Positions 7,941 to 15,262 are shown, numbered from the stretch's first letter. The stretch is 27,500 bases of DNA from Methanobacterium sp. UBA294 (GCA_002494495.1 DACB01000007.1:1-27500), one strand, 5' to 3'. Numbers and translations: made by a program. The notes: generated from the letters alone by a model not told the origin.

Positions 7941-8617
7941 TGCATCACCTCATTTCCATAGAATGGCCTTAAATCCTTTGGTTTCAGCTTGATAAAATCA
8001 TCAATAGTTGCTGTTATCTCATATTTTTTAAATATTTCAGCTAATTTTCTTTTATCTGCAGTATCCAGTCCATGTATCTCTAAATTGGATCCAGTATGGT
8101 ATTTTCCACCTACGTAGATGGTGCCCCCTATCATCCAATTGCCGGTATCTTCACCAGAATCTCCAGTGACTATTATGTCACCACTGAGCATGTATAAACC
8201 AGCCAGGTCGCCCATGTTTCCATTGATGAGGATTGTTCCTCCCTTATTTAGCTGGCCAACACCATCACCTGCATCACCATAAACAACTATTATACCGTTA
8301 TAAATGCCGAATCCCACCCCATCCTGGGCTGATCCTTTAACTATGATCTCTCCACTGGTCATGTTGTCTCCAACGTAACGTCCTGCGTTTCCCTGAATTT
8401 TTATATGTGCCCCGTTATTGAGGGAACCTACAAAATCCCCCACATCTCCATCGAGAATTATATTCACCTTTTTATCTAATCCCACAGCAATAGAATCTAG
8501 TTTGCTTGTTTTTTCTAGTATAATATTGTTTTTTTCCTCAGACAATGCTTTTCTCACTTGTTTGTTCAATTGCCGAGTTGAAAATGTTTTTGCATTAATG
8601 GTTTCTGATATAGTCGT
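7937..8617 (-). CDS. GXGXG-domain protein (glutamate synthase domain 3-like), apparent non-canonical start
   Basis: Right-handed beta-helix protein matching domain 3 of glutamate synthase alpha chain, the structural domain that helps connect active sites; it also resembles FwdC. The repeated turn G..GD..G is clear: GDVGDFVGS, GNAGRYVGD, GSAQDGVGF, GDAGDGVGQ, GNMGDLAGL and GDSGEDTGN, then GGKYHTGSN. The first standard start codon in frame, TTG 8569, cuts into the conserved segment aligned with xRELNxxIxxA and has no ribosome binding site. The frame is open upstream and encodes family-like INAKTFSTRQLN, and GGAGGT at 8624-8629 lies six bases before ACG 8617. No ATG, GTG or TTG lies between. I place the start at ACG 8617; ATA 8611 is the alternative. 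The stop overlaps the next gene. Confidence 0.8.
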   Translation of the reverse strand, partial: TTISETINAKTFSTRQLNKQVRKALSEEKNNIILEKTSKLDSIAVGLDKKVNIILDGDVGDFVGSLNNGAHIKIQGNAGRYVGDNMTSGEIIVKGSAQDGVGFGIYNGIIVVYGDAGDGVGQLNKGGTILINGNMGDLAGLYMLSGDIIVTGDSGEDTGNWMIGGTIYVGGKYHTGSNLEIHGLDTADKRKLAEIFKKYEITATIDDFIKLKPKDLRPFYGNEVMQ

Positions 8618-8659
8618 GTAAATACCTCCAGTTTATCTCGAATTTTGCTATGATGATAA

Positions 8660-8671
8660 CATTATTTATAA
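8660..8671. promoter_or_regulatory. Shared TATA element in the divergent gap
   Basis: attatttataag contains the near-symmetric TATA core tttataa. On the minus strand it predicts a start near 8640, placing GGAGGT inside a short leader for the GXGXG gene. On the plus strand it predicts a start near 8693 for the regulator at 8744. A second AT box at 8704-8710 could also serve the plus strand, but it would start transcription on top of the regulator's ribosome binding site. Confidence 0.4.
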
Positions 8672-8743
8672 GTTGTTCTCCATATAACTTTCAATGTATA
8701 CAATTATATATTGAAGTGAGACAAGAAGTTAGGTGATCCAATC

Positions 8744-9292
8744 ATGAGGACCTTAATCAGTGATTTAAGGGGTAAATGTCTATTCGATGCCTCGGTTAAA
8801 ATACAAGCAGATGGGATAATAAGTTTACATGGTGAAAAATATCATAAAACAGAAATCAACTCATTCCTGAAGGGTGGGGATATTTTAATTGAAACTGAGG
8901 ATCCAAAAGAAGCCTGTGAAATAATATCAGAAGTGATTGAAGGCGCTAAAAAACATGGTGAAGTATTTGTTGCATCAAGTAATGGAGGGTTAGGTTCTTT
9001 AATAAGTTTCGTGGCCAATAAAAATGGGGTTGATGGCATATTTACCTGTTACCAGGAAAAAGTCATCAGAATACCCCGACTTAAACTGGACATCTCCAAG
9101 AGTAAACTGAAGATCATGAAATCCTTATATAAAGACGATTTAACTGCGGTTGAAATAAAGGAAAAAGTAGGTATATCACGGGCAATGGTGTATAAACACT
9201 TGAATGGTTTGATTGAAATGGGACTGGTGAAAAGATCGAAGTTTTTTGAAAAATATAGCATTACTAATGCGGGAATTTTAGCGATAATTTGA
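8744..9292 (+). CDS. Winged-helix transcriptional regulator with an N-terminal sensor-like domain
   Basis: 182-residue DNA-binding protein. Residues 121-180 form a winged helix: KLKIMKSLYKDDLTAVEIKEKVG, recognition helix SRAMVYKHLNGLIEMGLV, then a wing with YSITNAG. Residues 45-118 look like alternating beta/alpha structure: GDILIETED, helix EACEIISEVIEGAKK, strand GEVFVASSNGG, helix LGSLISFVANKN, then strands GIFTCYQ and VIRIPRL. The SNGGLGS turn followed by a helix and an IPRL-type linker into the winged helix recalls the second half of Csa3-type CARF regulators, but this is resemblance only and no CRISPR genes are present. ATG 8744 is preceded by AGGTGATCC. Its divergence from the glutamate-synthase-like operon suggests it controls that operon. 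Confidence 0.75.
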   Translation: MRTLISDLRGKCLFDASVKIQADGIISLHGEKYHKTEINSFLKGGDILIETEDPKEACEIISEVIEGAKKHGEVFVASSNGGLGSLISFVANKNGVDGIFTCYQEKVIRIPRLKLDISKSKLKIMKSLYKDDLTAVEIKEKVGISRAMVYKHLNGLIEMGLVKRSKFFEKYSITNAGILAII

Positions 9293-9340
9293 TTTTTGAT
9301 GGTGAAAATTATCTGAAATTAAAAAAAAATTGTATAAATA

Positions 9341-9392
9341 TTATAAAAATTGTATGAAATTATAAAAATTGTATGAAATTATAAAAAAAATT
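9341..9392. repeat. AT-rich tandem repeat, 19-bp unit, about 2.7 copies
   Basis: The unit ttataaaaattgtatgaaa occurs exactly at 9341-9359 and 9360-9378 and starts a third time at 9379. A related run precedes it at about 9320-9340. It lies in the 234-bp space between the convergent ends of the winged-helix regulator and the small minus-strand ORF, so it is not an obvious promoter. No coding capacity is seen in this interval. Confidence 0.75.
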
Positions 9393-9526
9393 ATTTGATA
9401 TATAAAATTATTCAGTGAATATTTAGAATAAAAGAAGTGTAATATAGAAAGAATTGGATTGTAAATGAAAACTAACAAATAATATCAACAATGAATAAAT
9501 TAGGGCTGTTAATGTTGATTAAATGA

Positions 9527-9745
9527 TTATTCCATGGGATATTCTACTCGTAACTTATAGCTGGCTTTGTTACTCAATAAAACCGTACCAGGAACAAAAC
9601 TATCTTCAAATTCTTCGACTTTTCTTCTGACACATGAATCTATATCCATCTTGTTAGTGTAGGATTTACATTCATCATCTACAATTACACCCTTCTTTAC
9701 CAGTGCAATATATCTCATTTTGATAGCTTCATCATTTAAACTCAT
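9527..9745 (-). CDS. Small hypothetical protein
   Basis: 72-residue protein I do not recognise. It reads MSLNDEAIKMRYIALVKKG, then an acidic middle containing two cysteines (DDEC and DSCVRR), then PGTVLLSNKASYKLRVEYP. It looks soluble and mixed alpha/beta, with no signal peptide or membrane segment. Codon use resembles its neighbours. The frame stays open upstream to TTG 9772, but that codon lies only 7 bp from a good TATA box and would not be inside the transcript. ATG 9745 is preceded by a weak GTGAT and lies about 12 nt after the predicted transcription start. It is divergent from the Lrp-type regulator, which may control it. Confidence 0.5.
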   Translation of the reverse strand: MSLNDEAIKMRYIALVKKGVIVDDECKSYTNKMDIDSCVRRKVEEFEDSFVPGTVLLSNKASYKLRVEYPME

Positions 9746-9778
9746 AACAATCACAAAATACTGTAAATACAAAGTTGT

Positions 9779-9786
9779 ATTTAAAT
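9779..9786 (-). promoter_or_regulatory. TATA box of the small minus-strand gene
   Basis: On the minus strand atttaaat is flanked by further A/T bases. A start about 25 bp downstream falls near 9757, leaving about 12 nt of leader before ATG 9745. It lies in the 128-bp divergent gap before the Lrp-type gene, whose own TATA box is probably one of the AT runs at 9810-9850. Confidence 0.45.
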
Positions 9787-9873
9787 TATTCCCATAGTTA
9801 AAAGTTAAATGTATAATTATTTACGTAAGAAAAATCATTAAAATAAACATTGTTCAATAAGAGGTGAGAGGGT

Positions 9874-10365
9874 ATGAAAACGGAGACGGTTGAAAATGAA
9901 GAAAAAAGTAAAAATATCATCGATGACATTGACCAGAAGATGATTCAGATATTCCATGAAGATGGTAGAAAATCATATAGGAGCATTGCCAAACAACTTA
10001 ACATATCTGTTGGAACCGTCCATAATCGAATTGAAAAACTCATGAAAACCGGAGCCATAAAGCGATTCTCCCTGGTAATAGATCATGAAAAACTGGGTTA
10101 CTCCATGACTACTGTAATCGGGGTGAAGGTCAAAGGCGGAGTACTGAAAAACTGGGAAGATAGAACTTCCTACCATAAAAACGTATTATGCATGTACGAT
10201 GTAACTGGAGAATTCGACGCCATAATCATCGCCAGATTCAAAGACACTAAAGAACTGGACAGTTTCATAAAATCCCTGCTTAAGGAAACAGATGTCCAGA
10301 GAACCTATACACAAACAGTTTTAAACATTGTAAAAGAAGATTTAAATGATATAAATATGCTTTAA
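9874..10365 (+). CDS. Lrp/AsnC-family transcriptional regulator
   Basis: 163-residue regulator with the standard two-domain layout. A helix-turn-helix at about 17-63 includes DDIDQKMIQIFHEDGRKSYRSIA and recognition helix VGTVHNRIEKLMKTGAIKRF. A RAM/ASNC effector domain at about 75-150 includes TTVIGVKVKGG, LCMYDVTGEFDAIIIARF and the C-terminal strand RTYTQTVLNIVKED. Such proteins form dimers to octamers that sense amino acids. The 16-residue lysine- and glutamate-rich N-terminal extension is slightly long for the family. ATG 9874 follows GAGGTGA. Targets are unknown; the divergent small gene and the nearby glutamate-synthase-like operon are candidates. Confidence 0.92.
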   Translation: MKTETVENEEKSKNIIDDIDQKMIQIFHEDGRKSYRSIAKQLNISVGTVHNRIEKLMKTGAIKRFSLVIDHEKLGYSMTTVIGVKVKGGVLKNWEDRTSYHKNVLCMYDVTGEFDAIIIARFKDTKELDSFIKSLLKETDVQRTYTQTVLNIVKEDLNDINML

Positions 10366-10424
10366 AGTATTTAAACTGAAATGAGCATGTTTTATTTTTA
10401 ACAGATTTTAACCCATGGAGGATC

Positions 10425-11507
10425 CTACAAACCAATAGAACTTATTTTTTCAATTATCCTCTCACTTAAGAATTCATGGGTAATATATTTTGGATAAACT
10501 GGAAGCCTTTCTACGAGCTTGAAGCCTAGCTCCTCAGTAAGGGATTTTAACTTACTTAATTCTGGCCAAGGTGCCTCAGGATTAACATAATCCCCAGTAA
10601 CTGGAGAAACACCACCCCAATCATCTGCACCAGCAAGTAAAAACATCTGGGCACTGTCTATATTTAGATTAGGCGGTACTTGGACACTGACATGAGGGAA
10701 TAGCAGTTTTGTAACAGCCACCACCTTAATCATCTCCATGAGGGAAGGTTCTAGTTGATTTTCCATGGGAATGCCTGGTTTCGGTTTGAAGTTCTGGATG
10801 ATGATCTCCTGTATATGCCCGTACTTATCATGGAGTTTCTTGATTTCCAATAATGAATCTACCCTTTCTTCAACCGTCTCTCCAACACCAATCAATAAGC
10901 CGGTGGTGAAGGGTATCTTAAGTTTACCCGCATCTTCTATGGTTTTAAGTCTCAACTTTGGATCTTTACCAGGGCTTTTTGAATGTACAGTGGTCTCCAT
11001 CAACCTGGAGCTGGAATTTTCAAGCATCAAGCCCATGGAAGCGTTTACTTCCCCTAAAAGTTTTAAATCTTTCTTCTTAAGTATTCCCGGGTTACTATGG
11101 GGTAACAGGTTTGTTTTATCAAGCGTCTCACTGCATAGGTGGTATAAATAATCCACCATACTACTGTAACCCTGCTTATCCAGGGCCTGCCTTACCTCAA
11201 AAAACTCATCTGCCCCTTCTCCAAAGGTAAAAAGAGCTTCATGGCAGGAATACTTATTTGCTTCCATCAACATGGCCAGTACTTCATCTGATTCCATGAG
11301 AATTGTAGCGTCGAAGCTTTCTGGGCTTCTGCGGTAGATACAGTATCCACACTCATTTCTACAGATATTGGTGATGGGAAGAAAAATATTCTTAGAATAA
11401 GTTATTTGGGGATCTTTAAGTGAATTTAACTCATCCATTAAGGATGTAATTTCCTTGTACCCAGAATTCATGTAGTCTACTATATCATTTTTTGAAAGTT
11501 CAGACAT
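10425..11507 (-). CDS. cofG: 7,8-didemethyl-8-hydroxy-5-deazariboflavin (FO) synthase subunit 1, CofG
   Basis: Radical SAM enzyme that, with CofH, makes FO, the chromophore of coenzyme F420, the hydride carrier of methanogenesis. The radical SAM cluster motif CRNECGYC uses Cys49, Cys53 and Cys56. The family stretches YRRSP, ALFTFGEGADE, LPHSNPGIL, TTGLLIGVGET, IQEIIIQNFKPKPG and DDWGGVSPVTGD are all present. A length of 360 residues is normal for archaeal CofG. The CofH partner is not in the window. ATG 11507 has AAAGGA about ten bases upstream. The 3' end faces the Lrp-type gene with a 59-bp gap. Confidence 0.95.
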   Translation of the reverse strand: MSELSKNDIVDYMNSGYKEITSLMDELNSLKDPQITYSKNIFLPITNICRNECGYCIYRRSPESFDATILMESDEVLAMLMEANKYSCHEALFTFGEGADEFFEVRQALDKQGYSSMVDYLYHLCSETLDKTNLLPHSNPGILKKKDLKLLGEVNASMGLMLENSSSRLMETTVHSKSPGKDPKLRLKTIEDAGKLKIPFTTGLLIGVGETVEERVDSLLEIKKLHDKYGHIQEIIIQNFKPKPGIPMENQLEPSLMEMIKVVAVTKLLFPHVSVQVPPNLNIDSAQMFLLAGADDWGGVSPVTGDYVNPEAPWPELSKLKSLTEELGFKLVERLPVYPKYITHEFLSERIIEKISSIGL

Positions 11508-11590
11508 TCCATTTTTCCTTTTCTATAATTTTTTTATGAGATGAAAAAAATTCAACAGTGCAAAAATTGTTTCTATTTACAGGTTAGGTT

Positions 11591-12028
11591 TTAAATTTTC
11601 AGATCCACAACCACCAATTCAACGAATTTAGGTCCGAATCCACTTTTATCCATCCCTAAAACCATGAAAATGGCAAAATTATCAAGTAAACCCAATGCAT
11701 ACTCAGTGTGACAGTTCATGGCTTCAAAGGATTCTTTAAGTCTGTATATTCCGTAAATATCAGTTTCTCCCTGTATTTCCACCTGATCCCTGATATTTTC
11801 ATCCATCACACCTAGTACGCCCTTGGCTTCCTCAGAAAATACGTCAATGGTTCGCGCCTCAATTTCATCAAAAATATCATTGATTATTTTTTTCAAATCT
11901 TCAGCTTCCATTTCCTTCCGGGACATTCCCCGGACAATGAGCATTTGTGGCGTGTCCATTGCTTGCCTTGAACCCTTGAAAGCATCCATCTTGTGCATTA
12001 TATTACCGGCAACCTCATGAATCTTCAT
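11591..12028 (-). CDS. Conserved archaeal hypothetical protein translationally coupled to mptA
   Basis: 145-residue protein that I cannot assign to a function; it may belong to one of the methanogen-specific DUF families. It reads as a soluble alpha/beta protein: MKIHEVAGNIMHKMDAFKGSR, strand MLIVRGMSRKE, an acidic helical middle, DIYGIYRLKESFEAMNCHTEYALG, and a hydrophobic core FAIFMVLGMDKSGFGPKFVELVVV. The only cysteine, in MNCHTEY, sits next to a histidine. Its ATG overlaps the mptA stop by four bases (ATGA), so the two are almost certainly co-translated. This suggests a role in pterin or one-carbon cofactor synthesis, by context only. Confidence 0.75.
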   Translation of the reverse strand: MKIHEVAGNIMHKMDAFKGSRQAMDTPQMLIVRGMSRKEMEAEDLKKIINDIFDEIEARTIDVFSEEAKGVLGVMDENIRDQVEIQGETDIYGIYRLKESFEAMNCHTEYALGLLDNFAIFMVLGMDKSGFGPKFVELVVVDLKI

Positions 12029-12978
12029 CTATTCATCTCCTTGATTATCTCTTTTTTAAGATCAGCAAGGGTGGCTACTTTTTCTGCAAATGCGTTATGA
12101 CGATGAATACTTTCTTCGTTTATCTGCCTCACCGTTACCATAGTATCATCTGGCAGGTAGGAATATTTATTAACGATCTTATGTATCATGGTCCGCACAC
12201 AATCTTCAACAAATTTAGGGTTCTGGTGCGCCTTAACCACCACCGCGTTTTCATCCACTCTCTTAAGCAGTTCACAAACTGGAGAGCTCATAGAGTCTTC
12301 GATTATACTGATTAAGTCTTCACCGCGAATTACGTTCTGTTCAGGAACTTCAATCATGATCATGCCCTTACCCCTCTGGTTGTGTGAGGCAAAGGGGACT
12401 TTATCCAGGACTTTCTGGGTTGTTTCTTCATCCAGGAATTCTAATAATTCCTGTTTTGTTGATTCGCGTGTTGTTTCCTGTGCACATGGGCAGACTGTCA
12501 TTCCTATTACCTCTGCTCCGATCATCTTTCTTATAGTCACATCATCACCATTGCGCACACCGCTTGCATCGGCCATTACCTTGGTCGTCTCTTGTGTGTT
12601 GTGCCGTGTTACTGGAGACTCCTTCATGATGATGAAATCGGTTTCCATGCGTACCTCTGCATTTTTTGCATACATATGTTTTGTTAAAAGACGATTAACA
12701 ATTTCAGCACATAAATTTTCAATTTCAACAGCTGATTCTTCCTCAAGCACTTCTTCCAAAACTTCACTGATAGCTTCGGGGTTCCGTGACATGTGTATGC
12801 CCCTCTTGGTGCTGGGCAAATCAACGAATGCATCGAATGTAGGGATGAGTACTATCGGTCTTTTTCCAATTCTTTCAATTTCTAAGAGCTTTTTTACACC
12901 TGTAACTCCTACGCGAGTTAAATGTACAGGTATTGAAGGCGTATTATCCTGGGTGTCAGGAAAACATGTTCGGTCCAT
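12025..12978 (-). CDS. mptA: GTP cyclohydrolase MptA (FolE2-like, tetrahydromethanopterin synthesis)
   Basis: Fe(II)-dependent archaeal type IB GTP cyclohydrolase. It converts GTP to 7,8-dihydroneopterin 2',3'-cyclic phosphate, the first step toward tetrahydromethanopterin. Family segments are HLTRVGVTGVKKL (19-31), IPTFDAFVDLPSTKRGIHMSR (45-65), VTRHNTQETTKVM (123-135) and GMTVCPCAQE (159-168), with Cys163 and Cys165 in the metal-site region. The start is ATG 12978, preceded by GGTGA at five bases. Two in-frame GTG codons at 12990 and 12987 overlap that ribosome binding site and are rejected. The length of 317 residues is normal. The downstream gene overlaps its stop. Confidence 0.94.
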   Translation of the reverse strand: MDRTCFPDTQDNTPSIPVHLTRVGVTGVKKLLEIERIGKRPIVLIPTFDAFVDLPSTKRGIHMSRNPEAISEVLEEVLEEESAVEIENLCAEIVNRLLTKHMYAKNAEVRMETDFIIMKESPVTRHNTQETTKVMADASGVRNGDDVTIRKMIGAEVIGMTVCPCAQETTRESTKQELLEFLDEETTQKVLDKVPFASHNQRGKGMIMIEVPEQNVIRGEDLISIIEDSMSSPVCELLKRVDENAVVVKAHQNPKFVEDCVRTMIHKIVNKYSYLPDDTMVTVRQINEESIHRHNAFAEKVATLADLKKEIIKEMNR

Positions 12979-13259
12979 AATTTTCACCACATGGTAAATC
13001 TACGAAAAAATCTAATTCTGATTAAAACTTAGTCTAGAAAAAATTTCATAAAAAAATAAAGGCAATTCATGCTTTTTTGATTTTTCAAGTGCCATTGCAT
13101 CATATCCTAATAATTAATTAACAAGGATAATATAGATTGTCAATTCTATTCTCACAATATATAATACTTGTTATTTAAGTTCACTAAAGAAATTTTTTAA
13201 TCTTTTTTCAAGAATGTAAAATTATCCATATAAACCAGTTAATCGGATTTTAACTCATA

Positions 13260-13940
13260 TTAAAGTCCTGATAAGATTTTCAAAAATTCATCGGAGGTTA
13301 AATCTTTCAAACTTCCTAAGGATACAGTTTTGGCATTGTATAATTCTCTGGCCCTCTCAGCAAGTATTTCACCAGAATCATCTTCCTCCACCATTACCAG
13401 GACATTTTCCAGGTTAAACTGCCCCATTTTCCTATTGATATCGTTTTTAACATGAGATATCTTCTTTTCAATAGATTTTAGTGCGGCATCTGGTAGGTGG
13501 GGGTTTAACTTCTTCATGTCTTCGATTTCCAGCGGCACCCCTGTAACCACTATCTTTTGAGGATCCACGGTGAATTTGGTTAATACCTTTTTAAAATTAC
13601 TCTTAGGGATTAATATTAAGTATTTATCCGATAACGTCTTGATTTCCCCTTCTACATCTGGTTTTTCCAGGACTCCAAAGTCGCCAAGTAAGACATCCAG
13701 CTGCCCCCTGATGGTGATAATCTGCTGGCAGAACTCCTGGGCCTTTTCCTTTTTAAGGTAATGTGTGGGCCTACTTTCAAGAATATAGTCCTCTAAATCC
13801 ATCATATCATTTAAAATCTCACCAAATAGTTTGCTATCAATTATACCTTCCTGAGGCTTTTTTAAAACTTCTCTATTTCCTGTAAATTTTCCTGCTTCAT
13901 TTATAAGCTTCTGGGCCTGTTTGTAACGGATTTTATCCAT
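13260..13940 (-). CDS. Conserved methanogen protein of unknown function (possibly DUF2100)
   Basis: 226-residue soluble protein. The N-terminal half is helical and charged (YKQAQKLINEAGKF, FGEILNDMMDLEDYIL, EKAQEFCQQIITIRGQLDVLLGDFG). The C-terminal half has strand-like segments KYLILIPKSNF, KIVVTGVPLEIEDM and ENVLVMVEEDDSG, ending in an alpha/beta fold. I think it matches the archaeal DUF2100 group but cannot confirm this from memory. The start is ATG 13940, preceded by GGTGAT at four bases. A longer in-frame start at 14021 would overlap the upstream gene and is rejected. It starts 37 bp after the deacetylase-fold gene and may share its transcript. Confidence 0.75.
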   Translation of the reverse strand: MDKIRYKQAQKLINEAGKFTGNREVLKKPQEGIIDSKLFGEILNDMMDLEDYILESRPTHYLKKEKAQEFCQQIITIRGQLDVLLGDFGVLEKPDVEGEIKTLSDKYLILIPKSNFKKVLTKFTVDPQKIVVTGVPLEIEDMKKLNPHLPDAALKSIEKKISHVKNDINRKMGQFNLENVLVMVEEDDSGEILAERARELYNAKTVSLGSLKDLTSDEFLKILSGL

Positions 13941-13977
13941 TTTATCACCGATTAATACGTATATATTGCATTTAAAT

Positions 13978-15018
13978 TTATATATCGAAGTAAGGGGAGA
14001 AGATTTCCTTGAGACATTCATAAATCACACGGGTTTCCTGGTGTACTTGGGTGCGGTCTATGCTTTCCTTATTATGCTCATATTCTTCTTTCAAAGTTTT
14101 ATAATTTTCGAGCCCATGGATTAATTCCACATTACAGCTAGCCAGAGTATCCAAATCATATCCACCTTCAAGTATCAGGGTTAAGGATTGGGCCAAATCC
14201 ATCATCTCCACACCTATCCACTTAAAAAACTCATCATCCAGGAGGATGCCTGAAAGCGGGTCATCACGATGCCCATCGAAACCCACATCCACCAGATAAA
14301 ATTCAGGGGCAAAACTTAAAGCAACTGTTTGTAGTATTTTCTCGAGGATGTATCTATAATCATGACCATTTGATGCACGGGGCATTGGTATGCATAAATT
14401 CATGCCCTCTCCTTCTTCATTTCCCATATTATTTATATTTCCTATCCCTGGAAATAATGTCCGGGGTTCCTGGTGGATGGAAATATACATTACATCGGGA
14501 TCTTCATAGAATATTTCTGCCGTTCCATTTCCATAATGGACATCAAAATCAAATATCAGGAAACGTTTGATTTTTTTTATTTCCCTCAAATATTCCAATG
14601 TGATGGCCAGATTATTGAAGATACAAAATCCCATGGCCCTGTCACGGGTGGCATGATGTCCTGGAGGCCTTCCAACAGAATAAGCACTATCATGCCCATC
14701 TAAAACCAGTTCAGCCGCCTTTATAGCACCTCCAACTGCTAATTTAGCAGTTTCATATGATCCTGCTGATGCTACAGTATCAAAATCTATATTCCCTCCG
14801 CCTTTCTGGCAGAATTTACGGATATATTCAACATATTCACTGGTATGAACTCTAAGTATATCCTCTTCGGTAGCTTGTTCCGGCTGATAAATATTCTCCT
14901 TACCAATTAAATCGCTCTGTGTGAGGACGTGCATTATAGCCTTAACTCTGCCCTGGTTTTCCACATGCATTCCGGTGTCGTGCTCCTTATATTCATCTGT
15001 ATAGACAACAGCTGTCAA
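13978..15018 (-). CDS. Histone deacetylase-family (arginase-fold) zinc hydrolase
   Basis: 346-residue class II-type HDAC/acetoin-utilisation/acetylpolyamine-amidohydrolase protein. The catalytic set is complete: RPPGHHA (117-123) with the His121/His122 pair, zinc ligands Asp159 and His161 in FDFDVHYGNGT, Asp248 in DVGFDGHRDDPLSG, and Tyr287 in LEGGY. The usual DVHHGNG and FDAH appear as DVHYGNG and FDGH, which are minor variations. The substrate could be an acetylated protein, an acetylpolyamine or another amide. Methanobacteriales do have histones and acetylated chromatin proteins, but the sequence does not decide between these. The start is TTG 15018 after a G-rich GGGGGGAT ribosome binding site; the overlapping ATG is out of frame. 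Confidence 0.88.
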   Translation of the reverse strand: MTAVVYTDEYKEHDTGMHVENQGRVKAIMHVLTQSDLIGKENIYQPEQATEEDILRVHTSEYVEYIRKFCQKGGGNIDFDTVASAGSYETAKLAVGGAIKAAELVLDGHDSAYSVGRPPGHHATRDRAMGFCIFNNLAITLEYLREIKKIKRFLIFDFDVHYGNGTAEIFYEDPDVMYISIHQEPRTLFPGIGNINNMGNEEGEGMNLCIPMPRASNGHDYRYILEKILQTVALSFAPEFYLVDVGFDGHRDDPLSGILLDDEFFKWIGVEMMDLAQSLTLILEGGYDLDTLASCNVELIHGLENYKTLKEEYEHNKESIDRTQVHQETRVIYECLKEIFSPYFDI

Positions 15019-15129
15019 AAAATCCCCCCATTCTTTTTAACAAAGACACTCATGAATATTAAGAAGAATATTATTCAATGAAGATTGATTAATTCATGGC
15101 AAATATTGATTGATTAAAATTTAATTGAA

Positions 15130-15205
15130 TTTTATAAACCAAATATTTTATAAACCAAATATTAATTTATGACTCCTTAATTATATGAGTTTTATAACCA
15201 AATAT
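15130..15205. repeat. Three copies of a 17-bp AT-rich element containing a TATA core
   Basis: ttttataaaccaaatat is found at 15130-15146 and 15146-15162, overlapping with a 16-bp period. A third copy lacking one A lies at 15190-15205. Read on the minus strand, the unit is atatttggtttataaaa, whose end resembles a TATA box. The copies lie 110-190 bp upstream of the HDAC-family gene and downstream of the taw2-like gene. No gene is visible in the 244-bp interval. Confidence 0.75.
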
Positions 15206-15262
15206 CTATAGTATTATTCTTTATCAAAATTATAGGTCGATATAAAATTTAAAAAAATTTAT

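Noticed and set aside
8744..9292. Calling the regulator a CRISPR-associated Csa3
   Set aside because: No cas genes or array are present, the sensor half is shorter than Csa3, and the resemblance is to one half-domain only.
12188..12997. 269-codon plus-strand open frame opposite mptA
   Set aside because: Mirror of the MptA coding sequence. The composition is Ser/Thr/Val-skewed and there is no ribosome binding site or family resemblance.
13012..13095. 27-codon minus-strand ORF in the gap upstream of mptA
   Set aside because: Very short, no ribosome binding site and no recognised family. It lies where the mptA promoter and leader must be.
13978..15018. Assigning the HDAC-fold protein as a chromatin histone deacetylase
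   Set aside because: The catalytic residues fit equally well with acetylpolyamine amidohydrolase or acetoin-utilisation type enzymes. The neighbouring genes do not decide.
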